Shown here one piece after another: positions 20,256 through 33,801 of a stretch of DNA of 64,000 nucleotides. The position numbers were made by a program, and so were the translations under genes. The stretch's first letter is position 1. Every line of letters starts with the position of its first letter. Below the pieces are notes generated by a model. The model was not told the origin of the DNA. It was given only the letters and a program-made list of their open reading frames with translations, and made no database searches. The DNA comes from Athripsodes cinereus (lineage: Eukaryota > Arthropoda > Insecta > Trichoptera > Leptoceridae), in assembly GCA_947579605.1 (NCBI GenBank), contig OX388312.1, positions 1,922,001 to 1,986,000 of the forward strand, given 5' to 3'.

Positions 20256-21889
20256 ATAAAATTTAAAAAATTATCTTATAGGGAAATATAACCTTAATAT
20301 CTTTTTAACATTTATAATATTATACTAAGATATAATTTACAATATTAGTTTATTTATTAAAATAATTATCTGGTTATCTCCACTAAAAAATTTGAACTAC
20401 AAAGATAGATTCTTACACATTCATCATTTCAACTAAATCACATTCATTCATATCACATTGTCAAATAACACATCTACATTTCTTTCCATAAGAATTTCAT
20501 CCAGTCAATCACTTTTGAACACAAACAATGCTTTGATAAACTCGAGGAACTTCACAGTACAAATGCGTGGAGCATCAAAGTCAAAAAATTATAATTACGT
20601 AGATATCCACACAGTCGACATTCAAACGATAAATAATATATTTTTACTATTTCGAAATGATAATCAAAGTTCATAATAAACTTTATTATGTTTTTACACC
20701 TCCCAACATATTATTTATATATGTTGCCAAATAATCTTACCAAAACAAAAAACACATTCCCTATGTTAATTATAAAGCTACCAATGGGCAACCAAAAGCA
20801 AATTCTTACGCACAATATAAAACATGTGCAACCATTTTTCAAATATATACAAAAAACCACACTTATTACTTGAGAAACTGATGACATTTATTTATACATT
20901 TTACTCCAGATTACCAAAATTATGTTTTTTCAAATCACTTAAGTTACAAATGCATTCAACTTTCATTATATCATAAAAGACAAACTTTCGTCATTTCAAT
21001 ATTCAACTTATTTTTTCTCAATCTCTCGTAACATTCGAAAATCACAACCGTAAAAAACTGTCGGCACAAGAATGGCATTTTTACAACTAGGACATAAAAT
21101 GTTTACAACTAAATAATATACTAATATATTATCAAGTTTGTGATATATAAAAACACATACAATTTATACATTTATGTTATTATAATTAATTATCCACCGA
21201 TAAAATTATTGCCTAAATTAAAGATTTCGTTACAGTTAGGACAAACAAAATAACTGTTTATTTGAAGTCAATTTATTTTCGGTATTTTAGTTATGCATGA
21301 TAATAGAAACATATGAATTATAAAAAACCCAATTAATTTTGAAATATATTAAAAAAAAGTCAAACCTTAATTTCATGAAGGCAGTCTGAAATCTGTACCT
21401 ACTTCCAAACCCATAAGTTCCCAATTGTTTCATGTTTGTTTTAATTATAATGCCAATATGTAAGCATAATACACAAAATATTACAAAATCATACGTAGCA
21501 GTAAAGAATCAATGTTTGAGGCACATGGAGATAAATTCTGTATAAAAGTATGAGAACAATATTGTCAACGGAATCAGCTCAAAGCAGTATAATGAAAAAA
21601 GTAAGTGAAATATTATAAATACAAAAAAGTAAAAACATTAATAGGAGTCATTATTTAATGCTCATATGTAGAATGACAAAATCTGAGTTCTGAATAGCTC
21701 AATATAAAGAAAAAAATATTAAAAACAACTTCCAACAAACTTCAACCTTTTTATTTCATAATACTGCTTTGATGATTCTGCCTAACTATAATTAAGATAA
21801 AATAGCGACATTGATTAATAAAAACTCCAATTATTGTTACCATAAAAAATGATTAAAAACTATTTCCCTAAATTGTCAATAATATTATA
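20256..21889. other. Intergenic, no gene seen
   Basis: 1.6 kb of AT-rich DNA. No domain-bearing frame, RNA gene or defined repeat was recognised. Confidence 0.5.
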
Positions 21890-22124
21890 TTACATACTAG
21901 TGATGTAACGAATGTCTGATTTTGGATATTCGCGAATGCGAATGCGAATGCGAATATTTCATGCCGACATTCGCGAATGCGAATGCGAATGCGAATATTG
22001 ACTTGAAAATGGTATAGGAATTTGAAATATTCCAAAACTCCTCGGTTTTCTTAAAGAATATTTTCTTGCAGTACCTTTTTCCACAATGTACCGGGTAAGT
22101 ATCCGGTACTTTCACCGTATTACT

Positions 22125-25100
22125 GATTTGTTTCTTCATTTACATGGTACACAACAGATGAAAGACATATAAATATAAACATGTAAGCGACAAAAACATT
22201 CCAATAGTCTTACATCGAAACAGTGCATACTTCAGCAATAACACACAAAACAATTATAGAAAATCTTACACATAATATAGGTATTAATTCACAATACATC
22301 CAATCACCCATTCCTATTACAAATCGCTGCTCACCCAATTTCGCACACATACCTAATACATTCATTCGCACAAACACATTCACACTTCACTAATGTATGC
22401 AATAACAATACAAAAAAACTCTTAAAAAAGAAAAATCAAAAATTTAAAAAAGTCTAAAAATTAATACTATCTCAAAAACTTCACATTTTATCAAACATAT
22501 ACATTTTTTTTAATATTTATTTCATCTTATTCTACCCTCAACTCTCCTTTCTCACAAACCTGACGTAATTGGCACTTTAAAATTCTATAAACAGGGTTTC
22601 TTGAGTCTGCAATCGTTTTTGTTTTTTTTCGGACAAGCATATTTTTCTCAGGTTGCATGCATCCAGCAAAACTCTTCACAATTCCAATTTAGGCAAATCT
22701 TTAATAAATACAGGATAATGCAATCTCTTCCTAACCAAACGAATGAATTTAGACTGAGTTCTCCTCAACTTGATCGACATATTTTTTAAAATGTGGATTC
22801 CATACAGAGGAACAGTCCTCCAACTTGGAGCGAAACAACGATAAGTACAAGTACAAATACGATTCATATAACCTAAATGACTTTGTAGATCTCAGAATAA
22901 ATCCCAGTATTTTATTGCTCTCTTCGATAATTTTGTTCACGTGATCATCAAAGTGAAGCTCAGAGTCAAACACCACACCTAAATCTCTAATCTTATTTAC
23001 TTCTTTTAAATCATGATTATGGATATTGTAAATTTATCGAATTTTGTTTCTATTTTTGGTAAAAGAGATCAGATTACACTTCCCCAGATTCAAGTGCAAG
23101 TTATTTCTTTTACAGTACTCGTGTAGTCTTTCCAAGTCCTCGTTAAGCATTTCATAGTCAAACAATAATTGAATTTGACAGTATATTTTTAAATCGTCCG
23201 CAAATAATAGAAGCTCTGAGTGGTCAAAGCACTTTTTTATGTTGTTTATGAATATCGTGAACAGTAAAGGACCCAAAGAAGACCCCTGAGGGACACCAGA
23301 TGTAACACTGACACTGCCAGATGAGTAACCGTTAAGTTTAACTGTCATCAATCTATCAGAAATATATGAGTCAATCCACCTTAGTTGAAAAAAGTCGATG
23401 TTCTACTTTATCAAATGCCTTTTGAAAGCCGATATAAATGGCATCCAACTGTATACGATTGTCCATAGCTGAGAAAAAAAATCAGATTTGTTACTGTCGA
23501 TCTTCCACTCATGAATCCATGCTGCTCTACAAGAAGATACGGCTTCAGGAAAAAAGTAATTTGTTCACGAACCATACCCTCAAATATTTTTGAAATAGGT
23601 GATAGAATTAAAATTGGTCTGTAGTTACGAACGTCCGATTTGCTGCCAGATTTATGCAAAGGAATAATACTAGCCATCTTCCATTTGCATGGAAAGCATC
23701 CTTCTTGTAAACTCCTAATTTATTTATCGTGTCGAAACCCAGAAAAAAAACCCATCAAACTGATTTCCAGTACTGCGCAAAACGCGCAGCAGGTGGAGAT
23801 GCGTCAAAAATATCCTCCATAGTGCAAGTGACAGGGCACAATGGACACTCCAACAAGTGTGGCATAGTCTGTGCTGCACCACAGTCACACGCTCCGGATT
23901 CGTCCTGTAGGAAGCCCAATCGTTCTCTATTGTCGCGGCAGTTTCCTACACCAGATCTCAGTCGATTTAGGGTTTTCCATGTCCCATAGTCTAGATTGCC
24001 TCCTGCAGCAAGGTGTTCTAATAAATGTCAGATACAATGGTTTGGTTAAATGACTTACACATCTCTTTAATATATTGGTGCTAGACCATCAGGGCCAACT
24101 CCTTTTGTCTCATCTATACCTAATAAACGTTTATGAATATCAGATTTCAAGATATTAACCATGGATAAACATGAGTTAGTTAAAATATTTTCCAATCCTT
24201 TAGTATTAGAATCATGCAAATTATTCAGTGAAAATACAGAACCAAAAACCGTCGAAAACAAGTTTGCAATCCCCTCTGGATCGCTCGAAGTCTGGTCACC
24301 GTCACCCATTACCCTTGGATAGCCTCTAGATTCTTTAAGGGAATTCACGAATGAAAAGAAAGACTTGACATTGCCCTTAAGTGACTTCTCAGTGTTATTA
24401 ATAAAAGACCTATAATCGTGATTCTGCGACAACTTCAACTGAGCTCTTAGTTGAAAAAATAAATTGTAGTCAGAATCATTACGGTTCATCTTCAACTTAC
24501 GCCAAGCCTTAGACTTCTCTTAAACAATAACAGAATTCTATTAGAGAACCATTTGGGAAAATTATTAGGTGACACCCTCTTCATGTATGCTTCTCAATTA
24601 TTGGCAAAACATAACCATAAAAAGATTCAATCATCTTATTCACCGGTCCGTTTCCCAAAACACTGACCCAATCAACACTTTGTAGTTCAAAATTTATTTT
24701 CGAAAAGTTTGACTTAAAGTATATTAATTTCTGGATCATATTTTGAGACAAATCCTCAGCAATTTCAAACTCATAATCTATCAACAGTGAAGGATAGTGT
24801 GAATCCTTACCAACCAGTGGAGAGTCACATCTGGTAACAGAACACGGAATAGTTGAAAGAACTAAATCCAAGATAACTTGATTGCTGTTATAAACTCCGT
24901 TAGACTGAAACATATTGAGAAAAGATATAGATTCTATCAAATACTGCGCAACAGGACACGAATAAGAATACGGAACAAAGATTGAATCAACATCGGGGTC
25001 TTTTTTCCATTGGATTGTTGGGATATTGGAATCTCCAATAAGACAAATATCCGTTTTGCCGTAATAGCTGATTAAACGTTCAGATATACTTTAAAAAAAA

Positions 25101-25703
25101 AGATGTTTTAAGTATCTAAGGATGTGGAAGGCGGTATATACATATACTACACCCAGTAGCGGTGAGCATTTTTTCATGCGTTACCGATGAAAAACGAATA
25201 CTGGTAAAAAAAACTTTCACCAGTATCATCCCAAACAAGAGTGGATGAATATCCTAGTGTCCTATCCACAGCAATTAAGACCCCACCTCCATCCCTTTTA
25301 CCACTCAACATGAAATCCCTATCCTTGCGGTAAACTGTATATTCGTTTTGAAAAAGTTCGCTGTCAAATATGCCACAATTTAGCCAAGCTTCCGTCAGAA
25401 CAATTATATCATAACTATTTGCAAATAAGTTTGCTCTAAACTCCTCGATCTTAGTCTTCAAGCCCCGAAAATTCTGAGAGAATACTTTAGTGTGGTTCAC
25501 CTTGTAGTATGATATAAAATAATATTCCTTAAATAGAATATAAAATTATTGTAGGGCCCTATACTCATAGCAGTTGTAATACTTAAAACAAACATATAAA
25601 TTAAATCTCCACAAATGCATATTTCTCCTAATAATAACAACATCATCAAGCAAACGAACACAGGAAACAATACAACAAATGTGGCCAACACGGAACAGAC
25701 CAG
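22125..25703 (-). mobile_element. CR1/Jockey-like LINE inserted in the hAT
   Basis: Minus-strand LINE covering endonuclease and reverse transcriptase. 25174-25500 encodes an apurinic endonuclease N-terminus (FSQNFRGLKTK, then IIVLTEAWL and GGGVLIAVD). 24581-24940 encodes the later endonuclease and linker. 24067-24495 is the pre-RT region (KGVGPDGLAP). 23411-23677 holds ASIIPLHKSGSK...NYRPI. 23034-23351 has SGVPQGSSLGPLLF and the catalytic LLFADDLKIY. 22749-22976 is the thumb and C-terminus. Several frameshifts and stops separate these blocks. The 3' end is near 22125. Clade is from motif recall. Confidence 0.88.
23719..24018 (-). mobile_element. Second LINE 3' end inserted in the RT domain
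   Basis: On the minus strand it encodes RDNRERLGFLQDESG, then CDCGAAQTMPHLLECP (a C-terminal zinc knuckle of another LINE family) and ends FDASPPAARFAQYWKSV. Flanking words CTAATAAAT (24019-24027) and CTAATTTAT (23714-23722) look like a degenerate duplication. Removing it joins PLYLTFI to RSLQEGCF in the host LINE, restoring the expected RT reading. Confidence 0.85.
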
Positions 25704-25860
25704 ATACTTTATTACTAAAATAATATTCGCAAAACATTCGCATATTTTTTTGCGAATGCGAATACTTTGAAATATGCGAATGCGAATGCGAATGCGAATA
25801 TTCGTTACATCACTATTACATACATGTAATATAAAATCTTTCTATACTAAAAGGATAACA

Positions 25861-28800
25861 TTAAAGATAATTCATATCTATTGATCTTTCATAAGATATT
25901 TCTTCTTTATCGGCTTTGAACGCTACTCCATTTGCCATAACTTGAGCGTAGGTTTTGTTATTATTATCAGACTTCCCGTTTCCAACTGGAGTTTTGGCAG
26001 TATTGTTATCTTCAGTTTCGCTGTCACTGTCATCCTTTCTGACCGGGCTGAGAGGCTCTATTCCGAGGATAATTCTAATCTGATCAGTGAGATGAGAACT
26101 ATTTACAACTTGTTGATATATTCCTTCAGCTTTGCTTAGTATGTAGTCTAATTCGATGCGCATTGATAAATCGTTTATATGCTGTGAAAATGTACAAAAA
26201 AAATATTAGAGTAATTTAGCAATTTGTTTGAGGATTAAAAAGATAAAAATATTATGCGTTCCCTTACCTTTAATATTTCAGTGAATCCATATTCCCTACC
26301 CATAAGAACATCTTTCTCTGTGTCTAATATAGCTATACATATCAACAAATGGAAGTTGGCACAAGGCACTCCGGTCCACAAAACTTCCCATAACCTAAAA
26401 AGTAATAAAAACAAATCACATTTGTTGCATATTATTTACACAATTTCAACTATATCTACTATTTTATTTATTTATTATGACAGTGAATACCATGACAGCT
26501 GACAACCTTTGTGCCATTCATTATTCATAATAAACGATACAGATACTACTGGACAAATAAAAACATAGAAATGTGACATTTGAAATGAATTAAATGCACA
26601 TCATAGTAATACACAATACAAGGCCTCGCATTACACAAAATTGGCGTAATTTTAAAATCAACCTGAATCTAACAATGGTAATTTATCTGCAGTGACATAG
26701 ATGACGATTTACATAATATATTATGTGTGGGACCATTCAAAACGCATATGATTCAAGACATCTACATTTAAAAACCATGCATGCTATGAAAAAAACACAG
26801 CAAGTTTATACAAATATAGGTACTGGAAGCTTCTGATTAAAATTTAAGACATTTGAAACAAGCTGCAGACCACCTTAATAATAAAAAAAGGACAAAGTAG
26901 TTTTATTATTTATTTAATTATATTTATTAAATAAATAATAAAACCATTCTGGTTCGGAGGATATCTGGAGAGTGAGCAGATGCGAGAGGAGTGATGTGGA
27001 TAAAGAGCATATAAATAAGTTCCGATGGTTTTGACATGTAAAGCGAATGAATGATAAAAGGATGATGAAGACTGTTTATTTATCTGAAATAGGAAATGCG
27101 AAAAACTGTAGACGTCCGAGAACTACATGGATCAAATGGGATGGACGCGTGTATAATAAGAAAAATCAGCGTGCATATACGAGACATTGGTTTAAGGTGG
27201 AAGATGCAAAAGAAGTATTAAAGTCGATGTGGCGTTCCATTCATTCTACCTGATAGGTACACGATGCGAGGGTATAGACAGAAAATGATTTAACAAGAAT
27301 TTCAGTTAAATGTTGGATGATAAGCTCTGGAATGTAAAATCAAGTGTACCTCATAATATCCGGTTGTGAGAACTCTCTTTTGAAGAGCACCAATAGCCAT
27401 CTGAAGCAGAAGTACATGTTTCCAGAGTCGTGTTTGGTTAGGTAACTAGCCAGGTCAGGATGGGTGAAGGATAACAGCTGGTGAAGACTCTGTAGCTGAT
27501 ACTTCATGCCAGCTTGGTCAATGTCAAAATTACTTTGCTGCAAGTGAAACATACACATTTATTAAAACCATAAAATTCCCGAACTCTGTGACAGTCAGTA
27601 GTAGAGAAATTACAGTACATTCCCTTGCTAACTATCAAGATGAAAAAAACTTAAAAATGAAAACAAAGTTACTGTGTATTAAATATATGAACTAGAAAAT
27701 ATTTGTCAATAACATTAAATAATTAGTTTCCTATATTCAGATTTCGGTTGAATACGGTGATATTTTACGGATAATTTCCTCAAATATTTCAAGGCAAAGT
27801 AAAATCTTCAAAATTTATAACTTTGATACTTACAACTTTATCCATAAATCCTACAAAGCACCAGAAAGCATCTACTTCATTGTCAAAGAGGCACAAAATC
27901 GGAGAGAGCAGATCGCTCATTCCCTGGACATATCCTAAATCAAAATTGTACATCACGTACGTCATGAGAATATCAAAGAGAGTCGTCAAATTGGGATTAT
28001 TATCGCCCGCGTAATACGGACACGTTCTGTCTGTTCTATTTACATCTTTCTCAACCAAACTCTTTCTCTCGTGGTAGTCTGTAAATCTATTCTCCTGCGC
28101 TGGTGTGATGGTCTTCCACTGCTGCTTCATGGTGTAATACTCTTGAATTTTAAGCTTTTGATGGACGATTCTTTCAACATTTGTCATGTCCCAAGGATAA
28201 TAGTTGAGTAAATATTTCCAAACTTCATATCTCAATGACGGGTGGACCCCCTATAATAAAGAAAATAATCTTTCAATATGAGCCACATAGTTCTTCAATT
28301 TTATCATTGTAAAAAATAAGATAGAATTGTTGTGGGATATGCTATAATAGTATTAGTAGTAGTAGAATTAAAGAACGAAAACGTTCTACAAGAAATAATA
28401 GAAGGGACAGCTGAGGAGACAGCCCATGCCGAGAATACCTCGACCATCAATGCGAGAATATGAGCAGCGGATTATACAAGAAGTTGAAGAGGGTCGCATA
28501 GGATAGAACGCGACGGAAGGAAAGATGAAAGATTTTGCAGCAAACCAATCCACAGAACTGAAACTAGAGAGCGTAGGAGAAACGTTTCACTTACCCCTCT
28601 GAATATGATGTGTTTAACAGCCTCCATTTCTTTGATTCTGCCTTCAGCATCCTCTTTTAAGCTCTCCCATTGAATTGCATTTAAGGGTGAACCCCTGGAA
28701 TAATTTTTTTTTTTAATTTCATCCCCGAGTACGCAGAAAGAATAGAATTAGTACACAAACTTAAACTCAATATTTTCTCGAAGCACAGAGCAGAAAATGA

Positions 28801-31800
28801 GTTGCATCTTCCCACGACATTCTTCATGCTGAGGTTATACTGTCATATCAAGTATTACATTACTACAAAAAAAGGATTGTCTAAGAAATCATAAGCCTTC
28901 TACATGAAAAGCCAATGTTCTTTCTGTCTAACTATTGTTAAAAAAAATCTAAATAGAATCTACAGGAGTTTGCTGAGTGTGTCATTTATAAAACCTACTT
29001 ATACACAAATACGTAATTTTATAATGTGTCCGTACCTCGGCATATTTGGTCTCGGAGGCAGAGGTGGATATTTGTTGACATGTTCATATTCTTCATTGTT
29101 CTCTGTGGCTGCAGGCGGGGGAGCTTCTTCACTGGACTTCTCTTCAGTTGAAGAAGTGGACAGGGGATAGCTGCAGTTGTCTTCATGTCCATAATATACT
29201 GAAAGAACAAGAAAAAGACAACGTAAATTTGATAATTCTGAATAACTAAATGGACTGACAATAGTAATAACAGATGCCAGTGGAATTTGGATAACACAGG
29301 CACCAATGTTCTCCTCAAAACAATTCCAAAATTAGGAGTATGTCAGGGGAAACATTAAAGACAAGATTTGTTTCAATAATTGTAAAAAATTTCAGTTTTT
29401 AACGAGTTATCCTTAATCTGAAATGTCTTATTTTTTTATGTCATGGAGGGGGGAGGATCTGAATTTTTATTACATGCAGGAAGTTCGCTGGCTTCCAATT
29501 ATGGTAGACGCTGTGATGGCAAAAAGTGATTGATCAAGAAAAAAGGTTTAATATATTGCGACTCACGAATGGTGTGCATTTGAAACATTTACATTAATAA
29601 AAATGTTTGAAAGTTTAATTATGATAAAACTTTCTATTATGGAGAAATACACTTGATGGGGACCACTCATGTTTTATGTTTCATAATTTTTGGTTACTTC
29701 TAAACATCAGCCGGAGAAAAGGAACAGATGCCTGAGTCAATAACACATTTTCACGTTACGTTTTCGTTCCGTTAACGTTCGAGTATAGACGAAGTTGCAA
29801 ACAAGTGTCAATTTCGTTGCTAAGATACACAATAGTTACGAAAATTAACACTTTGGCACAACGTCGTCTGCATTTGAACGCTAACGGAACGAAAACGTAA
29901 CATGAAAATGTGTTATTGACTCATTAAAAGTTGGGAAAACCTTTAAAATGGTAAATTTCACAGTCTCCTATATCGAAAGAAAACTTTATAAGTATTAACG
30001 CTATATCATTAGTCCATCAAATATAATAAATGGGATTTTATTGAAACAATAACACAACAAATATGAGTGTGACTATTATGAATGTGACTTTTTGATAGGG
30101 ATATTGATAGAACATCTCAAGTAAGTAAAGACGAAATGTTATAATGAAATATGACGGTATTAATATTATGTAGGTAATCTTGCTCACACGTACCTGTCCC
30201 ACTACTGTACAGTCCCGGATCCCCTACAGTGGTATGTTCCCTTTGCCTTACGCGTCCTGAAAATTCTAATGTGTTTACTATCTACCAAATTTGAGTGCTT
30301 ATACAACATGAGTGTGGTGCGTTATTCCCCAAGCAGCAACGATAATCATAATAAAAAATAGTGACGGACCAATCCCTAATCACGAATTCAGTTGAAAGAC
30401 CTTTTAAACACTTAAAGCACATAACAAGAACAATGTATAATAGACACAAGAGCTAATATAGTAATATTGTTAGATAAACATTTACGCAAAGAACAGAGAC
30501 TTTTGAGATAAAACAGAATGTATTAGACATACTTTATCGGAGAACATTGAAAAGCATTAGAATCGAAAAGACGAAAAGAACACAATACAGAAAAAACATT
30601 TGACGAAAATAATTTAACCAAAAATTACATAAAAACCAATAGGTTAATTATAAGTTAATTTAAAATTAGCTAAACTATGAAGTTGACATAATTACGAAAG
30701 CAAAATTTGAAGGTTAATTCAAGAAATGATAACCTACTTGATCAACTGTATTTATTAATACATTTATGTTAAAGTCACGATATTATTGTGTTTCATTTTA
30801 GCAAAATATAAGATATAATAGTTTAAATTGTTTTACCCAAATCAGAGAGTTTCGCAAAGCCTTCTAAAGTAGCCTCGATTGGTCTCTGTTTGAAATTGTT
30901 AACAATATTTCCGAGAGAACTCCAAACCATGTCTGACGGATGATCTTGGAACAGATCCAATTCTGCGAATGATTTGTTCAGTGAATGCATCTCCGCTGTT
31001 GGTTGCACTATGACATATGTATCGTGTCTTAGTTTGTATGTCTTACATCGAGATTTCATGTGCTGTGCGAAAAAATCTGCATTGGCATATGGAAAATAGA
31101 ATGTGCACGATTCTCTGTCTATCTTCTTAATTAATGTTATTTGTCTGTTTTTTGAGGTTAGTTTGAAGGAATCAATGTCGTCAAAAAAATACTGAATGAT
31201 GCGAGAGTTGAAGTGATCACTGCTAACTGTCCCTCCACTGATAGTACGATTTCTTCTTCCTGAAAAATAAAGAATAAGATGATATGATACAAAACAAGAA
31301 AAAACTTGTCCTTGTCAATAAGAAAGATATATACAACTTTGAAATAAAAACAATAGATAAGAGTTTGGAATTTTAAATCTGCATTTAATTTTGACAGATA
31401 ACACAAAACATGTGGTTACACGATATTTATTTATTATCAAACAAGGCAAACAGAAGAAAAGATATAATTAAAGTAGAATAATATTGAGAAAACAGAATTG
31501 TGATTTATTCAAAATGATCTGAGATTAATTGTAAACTCTTTCAAAAACCATGAAAGAAATATCTGGAACTCTAATTGGCATTATTTCTTTCATCTTTCTT
31601 ATCTTCGTATTTCAACACAGCAATTGTTATGTAAATATAAAAACATTGGAATTAAACGCCATATTGGTTAATTTTAAATAAAGCAACAGAAGAAGAGTAA
31701 TATCATATCAAATATTAGATTTCCCCGTTGAATCCCCAAACTAGAATTGGTCTCCCACGAAGGTAAATAATTACCAATAGAGTCCACAACAGCCCAATCA

Positions 31801-33015
31801 GCATCCTGTGCATCAGCCTCTATCATAATGAGGTCATTTGGTCTCCACTCCACAGCCAACTTCCCATCTGCATACTCCACAATGGAGAGGGAGCCACTGG
31901 CATTTATATCATTCATGTGACTCTCTGGAGCCAACTTAAGAAGGACTCCATCCTGAATGAAAATCTCCTGCAATGATAAACAGTAATTGACTATTCAGTT
32001 AATTTGCACAATGCAGCTACATATAAAAATATTTTACAACATGTAATAAACATGCAAGCTGTCCTCTCTGGGGCAATAAAAAGTAAGATATTCAGGAATG
32101 GGTGGCAAACTTCATAATTGAATTTAAGATGTGTAAAATGTCTTTATTTTTTCGAAAACCAGCCATTTACAGGACACTCGAAAACTTACAGAAAAGAGTG
32201 TGAGACCAATTATTTGCCGGATGCTTCACAGAATACATGGGAAAGAATTGTTAGCAAAGTTAAAATCTGAATAGTGTAAAATATTACTTTAGTTTTAACA
32301 TCAAAAAATTATGTTTCATGCACGTGACCTGATTTTAAGTTATTGCAACATTTTCACGTTCCAAGTTTTTCGTAATTTTACACTGTAAACAGTCAAGATG
32401 TCGTATTTAAATTAAGAAAATGCAATAACTGGGAAGGTGAAATAAATAACACTTACTGATATATAGGCTAATACATTTTTCAAAAACTAACCCTCAAATT
32501 TTATTAATTGTGTTCACTTGATACTAATAGATCACTAGTATCTCAAGATAATAAATGTGAATAAAAGCCGTTTTATGATGAGCAATTATGTAGAATTGTA
32601 TTACTGGGAAATCCATAAACATCCAATGTTATTTACATGACTTGCTCACATACATAATATAGCAATATGCATTGTATTCTATACAGATCACATGACTAGA
32701 CAATGTGTGAGTAATTAATGGTCAAAGATCTGTTATGTACACAAAAATATTAAATTATTAACAAACTATAGAGATAAACCGATAGGTATAGGAAATAACA
32801 AATTGAGAGGGAATCAATGTGTAAATATTGAAACAAAACAATGTTGACCATGAAACGTGACTCCATAACAAGACCACCACGATGTTGAAATATTCAAATT
32901 AACTTCAATAAAATAAACTGTTCTTGGGGGGAAATAATTACAATAGCAAACAAAATTGATTAAAATTTGTAGTTAAATTAATTATCACCTTTCCGTGATC
33001 GCGTGTTTCGTCCAT
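25861..33015 (-). CDS. TBC1D15: TBC1D15/TBC1D17-type Rab GTPase-activating protein, nine exons
   Basis: Exons (minus): 32989-33015, 31775-31967, 30837-31259, 29036-29198, 28595-28694, 27834-28250, 27350-27537, 26268-26394, 25861-26181. All introns are GT-AG, phases agree, and the joined frame is 652 codons plus TAA. The ATG at 33015 has an in-frame TAA 9 nt upstream. Residues 10-215 match the N-terminal Rab-binding region (DUF3548) of the family. 216-268 is an acidic, proline-rich linker with YPPLPPRP. The TBC domain starts near 303 (HPSLRYEVWKYLL) and has the arginine finger in VEKDVNRTDRT (R374) and the glutamine finger in LGYVQGMSDLLSP (Q411), then VDAFWCFVGFMD and FCFRWLLVLFKREF. The C-terminal tail is acidic. 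Vertebrate TBC1D15 stimulates Rab7 GTP hydrolysis in the late endosome and at mitochondria; the catalytic pair predicts GAP activity here. The length matches the family (about 650-690). Confidence 0.94.
27005..27253 (+). pseudogene. LINE C-terminal fragment in TBC1D15 intron 7
   Basis: The frame reads HVKRMNDKRMMKTVYLSEIGN, then RRPRTTWIKW and WFKVEDAKEVLKSMWRSI. This is the tail of an insect LINE ORF2, antisense to the host gene and without the rest of the element. Same family as 33802-34200 and 41610-41846. Confidence 0.75.
28370..28560 (+). pseudogene. Possible LINE tail fragment in TBC1D15 intron 5
   Basis: Plus-strand reading gives RPSMREYEQRIIQEVEEGRIG followed by ELKLESVGE, reminiscent of the 'RP...Y..QI..DV.....E.KRLA..RE' LINE tail. 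Preceded by a short (AGT)n run. Weak support. Confidence 0.35.
29733..29923. mobile_element. MITE with long inverted repeats in TBC1D15 intron 3
   Basis: The left arm begins TGAGTCAATAACACATTTTC and the right arm is its reverse complement ending GTGTTATTGACTCA. Pairing runs about 48 bp and includes CGTTACGTTTTCGTTCCGTTA with few mismatches. 191 bp in total. No target-site duplication could be defined with confidence. Confidence 0.85.
31975..32988. other. TBC1D15 intron 1 with a short retroposon
   Basis: About 1 kb. It contains short-retroposon copy 4 at 32036-32240 (minus), with blocks CAAGCTGTCCTCTC, ATTCAGGAATGGGTGGCAAA and ACAGGACACTCGAAAACTTAC. The remainder is AT-rich without features. 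Confidence 0.7.
32036..32240 (-). repeat. Short dispersed retroposon, copy 4
   Basis: Minus-strand copy running from the ATGTAATAAACATGCAAGCTG block to the reversed 5' blocks AAAAGAGTGTGAGACCAATT and GCCGGATGCTTCAC. The 3' tail is lost. Confidence 0.85.
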
Positions 33016-33800
33016 TCTTATTTATTTACTATATTTTGTTGTTTCACTCAAGTTGATGAAATTTCAATTGAAATTGTCGACATAATAAACTACGCACAAC
33101 ACAATAAAATACCTCAAACAGCACTCTAAAATGTGGTATTGATGGTAGTTCGATATTTATAAAGATTATGATAAATGTAACAAAATTAGTCACTGATAAA
33201 TATTTTGGAAATAAAAGTAAACAACACAATCGGTTTGACAATCACAAAATGACATATTCCAAGCGAGAATAACGTGATGCGTCATTCTATGAGACACTAT
33301 TATAATTATAATGGGAATTTATATTGACATCTATTGAAAAAACTCAAAAGTTTTTACTATAAAAATACTGCCATCTGTAGTAAAATGTTAGAATCTATTT
33401 CAAAATCTAAAGTGCCATCCGTTGTAAATATGTATAAGCTTTTTATAAGCATTTTTAGTGTTTCAAATATCTATTGAAATTGTAGAAAAGCTTTTTATAA
33501 AATTGTATGGTATGTTTATTAAAAGATAACGATTGTATTTCATAGATAGAGGTAGCATCATTAAAAACTTTTAAAATTTTTCCTAGATGTCGGTATTGGT
33601 ATTAAAAAAAATAATGATTCAAAATGGAAAAGATTATGTTTTCAGAGTTTTTTAGTTGATTTTTCACATTATATCCCATAACTTCGTCCGTTATACATAT
33701 TGATGATTTCTAATTATTTCTATGTATCTATTCTATTATCTTTTCAAGACCATCAACTCGTTTGCGAGTAATTTAGGTTTTCTATGTATCTATCTATAAT
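33016..33800. promoter_or_regulatory. Upstream flank of TBC1D15 (promoter presumed)
   Basis: AT-rich, no coding similarity. The 5' UTR and promoter of the minus-strand TBC1D15 gene must lie here, but no TATA box or initiator can be called with confidence. Confidence 0.35.
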
Positions 33801-33801
33801 T

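Larger units (their letters stand above)
21898..25815. mobile_element. hAT element split by a LINE
   Basis: Ends TAGTGATGTAACGAAT / ATTCGTTACATCACTA, flanked by the exact 8-bp duplication TTACATAC (21890-21897 and 25816-25823). Both ends carry arrays of GCGAAT direct repeats (21932-21998 and 25732-25801). A second copy of the same family, in the opposite orientation, lies at 34661-35361. Comparison with it shows that about 22125-25703 is foreign (a LINE). The hAT itself is non-autonomous. It ends 45 bp downstream of the TBC1D15 stop codon. Confidence 0.95.

Noticed and set aside
21900..22000. CRISPR-like or telomere-like GCGAAT repeats
   Set aside because: The hexamer repeats have no spacers, sit at both ends of an element with an 8-bp duplication, and are hAT subterminal repeats.
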